From Candidatus Shapirobacteria bacterium UBA4809 (GTDB taxonomy: Bacteria > Patescibacteriota > Microgenomatia > UBA12405): 8,353 bases of DNA. Shown one piece after another: positions 5,544 to 8,353 of this stretch. The stretch's first letter is position 1. Each line of letters starts with the position of its first letter. The stretch lies in the NCBI GenBank assembly GCA_002402535.1, contig DHGB01000043.1:1-8353 (forward strand), read 5' to 3'. The translations under genes were made by a program, and so were the position numbers. The notes beneath the pieces were generated by a model, which saw nothing but the letters and a program-made list of their open reading frames with translations, was not told the DNA's origin and did no database searches.

Positions 5544-6194
5544 ATGCGATTAAATAAATTTTTAGCGGGGGCTGGAATTGCCTCGCGAAGAGGGGCGGAT
5601 AAGTTAATAGACCTCGGAAAGGTAGAGGTAGATGGAAAAACGGCAAAGCTAGGAGATAAAGTGCGGGGAAATGAAAAAATTCTGGTTAATGATCAGGAAA
5701 TTAAATCAGCTGAAGATAAGGAATATATTATGCTTTATAAACCGATGGGAATAGTGTCAACAGCCAAAGACGAAAGAGGCAGACAAAAAGTAGTTGACCT
5801 TGTTAAAAGTAAAAATAGACTTTATCCGGTTGGAAGGCTTGATATAAACTCAGAGGGTTTGATATTGTTAACAAATGATGGTGATTTGGCGCTAAAATTA
5901 ACTCACCCTAAATTTCATTTAGAAAAAGAATATGAAGTAGTTCTCGACAGAGAAATAAGAAATAATAAAATTAAACTTGGTATTAACAAAATTGTCAGAA
6001 TTGAAAAAAATAAAATAAACATAATTATGTTTGAAGGTAAAAAAAGACAAATTAGAGAAATGTGCTGGAAGGCGGGACTGAGAGTCAAGATTCTAAAAAG
6101 AATTAGGATTGGAAATTTAAAAATCGGTGATTTAAATCCTGGGCAGTCGAGACACTTAACTGCCCAGGAAGTATCTGAACTTAAACAACTTTAA
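5544..6194 (+). CDS. RsuA/RluB-family 16S/23S rRNA pseudouridine synthase
   Basis: This 216-residue enzyme would isomerise a specific uridine in rRNA to pseudouridine. An S4 RNA-binding domain occupies residues 1 to about 50 (MRLNKFLAGAGIASRRGADK with G-K-V-x-V-D-G). The catalytic domain follows: YKPMGIVST at 65-73, then the family motif G97-R-L-D100-I-N-S-E-G-L with catalytic Asp100 and LLTNDGDLA. Further on are KEYEV, the EGKKRQIREM signature and a conserved end LNPGQSRHLTAQE. Length and motif order fit RsuA/RluB/RluE/RluF; which rRNA site it modifies cannot be told, so no symbol is given. The start at 5544 is the first base expected from the -10 box 5 bp upstream. Its last 14 bp overlap hsp20, and its 3' end contains a 10-bp inverted repeat. 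Confidence 0.92.
   Translation: MRLNKFLAGAGIASRRGADKLIDLGKVEVDGKTAKLGDKVRGNEKILVNDQEIKSAEDKEYIMLYKPMGIVSTAKDERGRQKVVDLVKSKNRLYPVGRLDINSEGLILLTNDGDLALKLTHPKFHLEKEYEVVLDREIRNNKIKLGINKIVRIEKNKINIIMFEGKKRQIREMCWKAGLRVKILKRIRIGNLKIGDLNPGQSRHLTAQEVSELKQL
6138..6168 (-). terminator. Candidate hsp20 terminator hairpin embedded in the pseudouridine synthase gene
   Basis: CCTGGGCAGT at 6138-6147 and its exact complement ACTGCCCAGG at 6159-6168 form a 10-bp perfect stem (7 GC pairs) with an 11-nt loop. Read on the minus strand it begins 12 nt after the hsp20 stop and is followed by ATTTAAAT, a weak U-tract. Read on the plus strand it lies before the stop of its own gene and has no U-tract. It therefore suits hsp20 termination best, though efficiency would be modest. 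Confidence 0.45.
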
Positions 6195-6588
6195 CCTGTA
6201 TTTCTCGGGGTTTGGCAGTTTCGGCCACCTTGGCTGAGACGGCAATGACACCGTCTTTAACCTTGGCCTCGATACTTTTACTATCAATGGGTCGTGGCAA
6301 ATAGGTGGTGTATTCAAAAGAAGAGACTTTATTCCACTGATGAACAATTCGTTTACCCTTCTTTTCGGTGTCTTTTTCTTCACTTCTAGCTGAGACACGG
6401 AGAACCCCATCTTCGTAGGTAACTTTTATTTTGTCTGAAGGAATACCAGGTACAGCTGCTTCGACAATTACTTTATCACCCTCTTCATAGACATTAAGAC
6501 CGCTGGTCATTTTCATTTCTGGCCATTCATCTTCGTCCCAAAGTAGGGGCTTAAAATCAATTAATGGTTTATAGGGATAGTAGTGCAT
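6181..6588 (-). CDS. hsp20: Small heat-shock protein, Hsp20/alpha-crystallin family
   Basis: This 135-residue ATP-independent holdase chaperone would bind unfolding proteins during stress. The alpha-crystallin domain runs from about residue 30 to 122. It starts LNVYEEGDKVIVEAAVPG and includes the DGVLRVSA strand. It closes with the A108-K-V-K-D-G-V-I-A signature, equivalent to the family AxxxGVL motif. A C-terminal I130-Q-V132 matches the I-x-I/V tail that docks onto neighbouring subunits in oligomers. The N-terminal arm is short and rich in Tyr, Trp and Pro. The start at 6588 is fixed by AAGGAGG ending about 5 nt upstream, the only strong Shine-Dalgarno site at any start in the window; an in-frame ATG 17 codons earlier lies within the leader and is rejected. 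It is divergent from the patatin gene and convergent with the pseudouridine synthase. Confidence 0.95.
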   Translation of the reverse strand: MHYYPYKPLIDFKPLLWDEDEWPEMKMTSGLNVYEEGDKVIVEAAVPGIPSDKIKVTYEDGVLRVSARSEEKDTEKKGKRIVHQWNKVSSFEYTTYLPRPIDSKSIEAKVKDGVIAVSAKVAETAKPREIQVKVV

Positions 6589-6593
6589 AGAGC

Positions 6594-6600
6594 CTCCTTT
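6594..6600 (-). promoter_or_regulatory. Strong Shine-Dalgarno site of hsp20
   Basis: Minus strand AAAGGAGG precedes the ATG at 6588 by about 5 nt and decides the start. The rest of the roughly 33-nt leader is almost entirely A and U. No complementary pyrimidine stretch that could hide the SD is visible, so an RNA thermometer is not evident. Confidence 0.8.
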
Positions 6601-6622
6601 AAAATTAATTAATTTATAATTA

Positions 6623-6649
6623 TTAGCAGTATAAAACACTCTCTGCTAG
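6623..6649. promoter_or_regulatory. CIRCE-like inverted repeat over the hsp20 promoter (possible HrcA operator)
   Basis: TTAGCA (6623-6628) and TGCTAG (6644-6649) are separated by 15 bp, exactly as the outer arms of the CIRCE operator TTAGCACTC-N9-GAGTGCTAA. Eleven of these twelve outer bases match, but the three inner bases of each arm fit poorly (one of six). The element covers the promoter spacer, the -10 box and up to the likely start site, where a bound HrcA repressor would block transcription. HrcA itself is not in the window. Confidence 0.5.
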
Positions 6650-6656
6650 CTGTCAA
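6628..6656 (-). promoter_or_regulatory. Strong sigma-70-type promoter of hsp20
   Basis: On the minus strand a perfect TTGACA (6656 down to 6651) is followed by a 17-bp spacer and TATACT (6633 down to 6628, 5 of 6). The predicted start near 6621 gives a leader of about 33 nt ending in the Shine-Dalgarno site. It is the best promoter in the window. Confidence 0.75.
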
Positions 6657-6673
6657 GATATCAAATGCTAATG

Positions 6674-6682
6674 TGGTATATT
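6674..6682 (+). promoter_or_regulatory. Extended -10 promoter of the patatin gene, leaderless geometry
   Basis: TGGTATATT is TG, one base, then TATATT (5 of 6) at 6677-6682. Six bases separate it from the ATG at 6689, so transcription should begin at the start codon. No -35 is recognisable; an extended -10 can do without one. If correct, this rules out the in-frame upstream ATGs at 6665 and 6671. Confidence 0.5.
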
Positions 6683-6688
6683 AATCAA

Positions 6689-7477
6689 ATGAAGAAAAAG
6701 ATTTGTTTGGTCTTGGGAAGCGGGGGTTCTAAAGGACTGGCGCATCTTGGCGTAATAAAAGCACTGGTAGAAGCCAAATTTGAGATCACTCAAATTGTAG
6801 GAACTTCGGCCGGAGCAATGATAGGTGGTCTATATGCTGCCAATCCAAATATTAAAGAGATCGAAGACATTGTTTATAGTTTGTCTTATCGTAAATTATC
6901 AAAAATTATTTTCGAAAGACCAGGAAAAAGTGCATTAATTCAGGGGAAAAATTATCATAATTTTATTGCAAAAATTTGTGCTGTAAAAATGATAGAGGAT
7001 ACCAAAATACCTTTTAAAGCAGTGACCTGTGATTTGATTAGTGGTAATAAATTTGTTTTTACTAGGGGTCCAATAGCCACGGCAATTTGTGCTTCCAGTG
7101 CGATTCCTGCAATTTTTTCTCCAGTTGAATATGAAGAAAAATTGCTGATTGACGGTGGCGCTATTGACCCCGTCCCAGTTGATGAAGTTGAATCGATAGA
7201 AAATCAACCAATAGTAGCAGTGGCTTTGTATAAAAAAATGTTTCCCAAAAATTTAACTAAATTAAAAAATGCTTCTTTCGCTCGAATAGCTTTTGATTCG
7301 ATGCAAGTAGCAATATGTAATATGTCAAAAAAGGCTATCAAAAAAGCAGATCTGGCTATTTTACCAGAAGTGGAGGATATTAATGTCCTCGATTTTGTCA
7401 AGGCCAAAAAATACGTAGAAATAGGTTATGAGGCAATGAAGGCAAAAATAGATCAATTAAATGAATTAGTCAGTTGA
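6689..7477 (+). CDS. Patatin-like phospholipase (RssA/NTE type)
   Basis: This 262-residue serine hydrolase is predicted to cleave acyl esters of membrane lipids. The oxyanion-hole loop is L9-G-S-G-G-S-K-G16, the nucleophile elbow is G38-T-S40-A-G42, and the second catalytic residue is D155 in LLIDGGAIDPVPV, giving the Ser-Asp dyad of patatins. CASSAIPAIFSPVE at 134-147 is the usual conserved block between them. Length fits the single-domain bacterial RssA-like group; there is no signal peptide or obvious membrane anchor, so it is probably cytoplasmic and peripheral. The ATG at 6689 is chosen because the protein then starts MKKKICLVLGSGG, as is normal for the family, and because of the -10 box 6 bp upstream. 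The 3' end overlaps the convergent glycosyltransferase gene by 12 bp. The natural substrate is unknown. Confidence 0.9.
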   Translation: MKKKICLVLGSGGSKGLAHLGVIKALVEAKFEITQIVGTSAGAMIGGLYAANPNIKEIEDIVYSLSYRKLSKIIFERPGKSALIQGKNYHNFIAKICAVKMIEDTKIPFKAVTCDLISGNKFVFTRGPIATAICASSAIPAIFSPVEYEEKLLIDGGAIDPVPVDEVESIENQPIVAVALYKKMFPKNLTKLKNASFARIAFDSMQVAICNMSKKAIKKADLAILPEVEDINVLDFVKAKKYVEIGYEAMKAKIDQLNELVS

Positions 7478-8353
7478 TTTTTGCCAAGTTTCGGATTTTA
7501 ATTCTCGAAAAGAGGTTTCTTTAATTAGCTGATAATTTTGAGATAGAAGTTTTTGGCGATAATCGAGGCCGTGAATTTCACTGGCGTAGGGAATAACGGT
7601 GATTTCAGACTCGGTGGAACTTATACTTTTTAAATCGTTAATTTTGAGATCTGGTCGATAATATTTGATCGGATCAGCGACTGATTCAATAATATAGACC
7701 GGATTAATGAGGGAGGCCGAAAGTGACTGCCAATCTTCTCGATGAAAACTTGGATTGAGTAAGTAAATAAAAGAAAAAAACAGAAAAATTAAAGTATAAA
7801 AATAATTTTTGTGGAGAATTAAACAAAGAAAAGGGATTAAATAGAGAAAGCGAAAATATTGAAACATGGGAGTAAAAATGGAAAAGATAAAGCCGATGAA
7901 AAGACTTAACCAAAAAATAAAAGCGAATTTTCGCTGATTAAAAGAACGAATAAAAAGGGTAAGCCAAAGTGGGATGGCGACGAGAAGGGCAATTAAATAA
8001 TAAGCCCATTTAGGATAAAAAGAGATTCTTCCTATCGTAAATTTAACCAAAATTAATAATAAATTTTTAATATTAGCCGGACCCAAAACCAAAGACCAGT
8101 TTTCAACTGAGACCAGTAATGTTTTTGAGATTTGATATTGCTGCCAAAGAAGGGGTGAAAGAATTAGAAACGAGAAACCAGGAGCTAGAGAATAGATAAT
8201 AAAGTTTTTATAATTCTTTTTGAAAAGCCAATAAAAACTGATAGCCGCAAAGAAGAAGACAGAGCCGTAAAAAGTGGACAGAGAGAGAAAGACAAGTAGG
8301 TAATAGATGAGTAGTTTGTTAGTTTTAAAAGCTAAATAGGCGCAAAAAACTAA
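7466..8353 (-). CDS. C-terminal part of a multi-pass GT39/ArnT-like membrane glycosyltransferase (partial, cut by window edge)
   Basis: The minus frame is open from its TAA at 7466 to the end of the window, giving 295 residues with no start in a convincing position. The TTG at 8092 is not a real start, because the upstream 87 codons continue the same hydrophobic, protein-like pattern. Several membrane helices are evident, for example LIYYLLVFLSL, FIIYSLAPGFSFLIL, YYLIALLVAIPLWLTLFI and FAFIFWLSLFIGFIFSI. Segments such as NLLLILVKFTIGRISFYPK and MFQYFRFLYLIPFLCLIL are typical of polyprenyl-phosphate-dependent glycosyltransferases of the GT39/RgtA-D type. The final 75 or so residues are soluble. 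The catalytic acidic loop of this fold lies near the N-terminus, outside the window, so activity cannot be judged. Confidence 0.8.
   Translation of the reverse strand, partial: LVFCAYLAFKTNKLLIYYLLVFLSLSTFYGSVFFFAAISFYWLFKKNYKNFIIYSLAPGFSFLILSPLLWQQYQISKTLLVSVENWSLVLGPANIKNLLLILVKFTIGRISFYPKWAYYLIALLVAIPLWLTLFIRSFNQRKFAFIFWLSLFIGFIFSIFTPMFQYFRFLYLIPFLCLILHKNYFYTLIFLFFSFIYLLNPSFHREDWQSLSASLINPVYIIESVADPIKYYRPDLKINDLKSISSTESEITVIPYASEIHGLDYRQKLLSQNYQLIKETSFRELKSETWQKSTD

Noticed and set aside
5524..5646. N-terminal extension of the Fe-S nuclease frame upstream of 5523
   Set aside because: It would overlap the divergent pseudouridine synthase by about 100 bp, has no family resemblance, and lies upstream of a perfect TATAAT.
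6156..6410. 84-residue minus ORF over hsp20
   Set aside because: A shifted frame of the hsp20 coding sequence.
6589..6627. RNA thermometer in the hsp20 leader
   Set aside because: The leader is nearly all A and U; no UUUU or CCUCC stretch is placed to pair stably with the Shine-Dalgarno site.
6935..7407. Minus-strand ORFs of 90 and 67 residues opposite the patatin gene
   Set aside because: They are shadows of a well-supported gene, with no recognisable motifs or start signals.
7475..7477. TGA recoded as glycine, as in some CPR groups
   Set aside because: TGA ends the patatin gene at the expected family length, and no in-frame TGA occurs inside any conserved motif.
7704..7913. 69-residue minus ORF inside the glycosyltransferase gene
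   Set aside because: An alternative frame of a real gene; no start signal and no independent support.
8090..8092. TTG as the start of the membrane glycosyltransferase
   Set aside because: The frame stays open to the window edge with 87 more codons of hydrophobic, family-like sequence, so the gene is merely cut by the window.

Overview
The window is an AT-rich, very compact bacterial stretch with ten protein genes (two cut by the window edges) and one tRNA gene. Small intergenic gaps, overlapping convergent genes, near absence of Shine-Dalgarno sites, and the gene repertoire (a compact DinB-like polymerase with a small partner gene, a solitary RecB/Cas4-like nuclease, PlsC-like and patatin-like lipid enzymes, a GT39-like membrane glycosyltransferase) suggest a Candidate Phyla Radiation / Patescibacteria genome, perhaps Microgenomates. 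That placement is inference from style and content. TGA serves as a normal stop (end of the patatin gene) and tryptophan is encoded by TGG, so the TGA-to-glycine code of some CPR lineages is not used here.

Layout. 1-56 is the tail of an unidentified gene. 82-1545 is a beta-CASP metallo-beta-lactamase RNA nuclease with a good promoter inside the preceding gene's end. 1601-1677 is tRNA-Pro(GGG) behind a consensus-like promoter. 1686-2528 (minus) is a PlsC-like acyltransferase. 2611-4663 (plus) is a DNA-damage cassette: a small unknown protein, a Y-family DNA polymerase overlapping it, and a DEDD 3'-5' exonuclease ending in a beta-clamp-binding-like pentapeptide. 4660-5523 (minus) is a PD-(D/E)XK nuclease with a four-cysteine Fe-S signature, convergent with the exonuclease and sharing its stop tetranucleotide. 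5544-6194 (plus) is an RsuA/RluB-type pseudouridine synthase. 6181-6588 (minus) is a small heat-shock protein with the only clear Shine-Dalgarno site, a TTGACA/TATACT promoter and a CIRCE-like operator. 6689-7477 (plus) is a patatin-like phospholipase. 7466-8353 (minus) is the C-terminal part of a multi-pass GT39-like glycosyltransferase that continues past the window edge.

From 1686 onward the transcription units alternate strand almost one by one. All three convergent protein-gene pairs overlap at their stops (4, 14 and 12 bp). At five starts a -10 hexamer sits only 5-7 bp before the ATG, the geometry of leaderless mRNA. The two extreme cases are the nuclease/pseudouridine synthase pair, whose opposing -10 boxes share one TATA core inside a 20-bp gap, and hsp20, which in contrast has a roughly 33-nt leader with a strong SD.

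The most interesting signals are the polymerase/exonuclease/unknown-gene cassette with its clamp motif and an 11-bp-phased direct repeat in its promoter, the CIRCE-like element on hsp20, and the shared divergent -10 element. All regulatory calls were made by eye and are untested.
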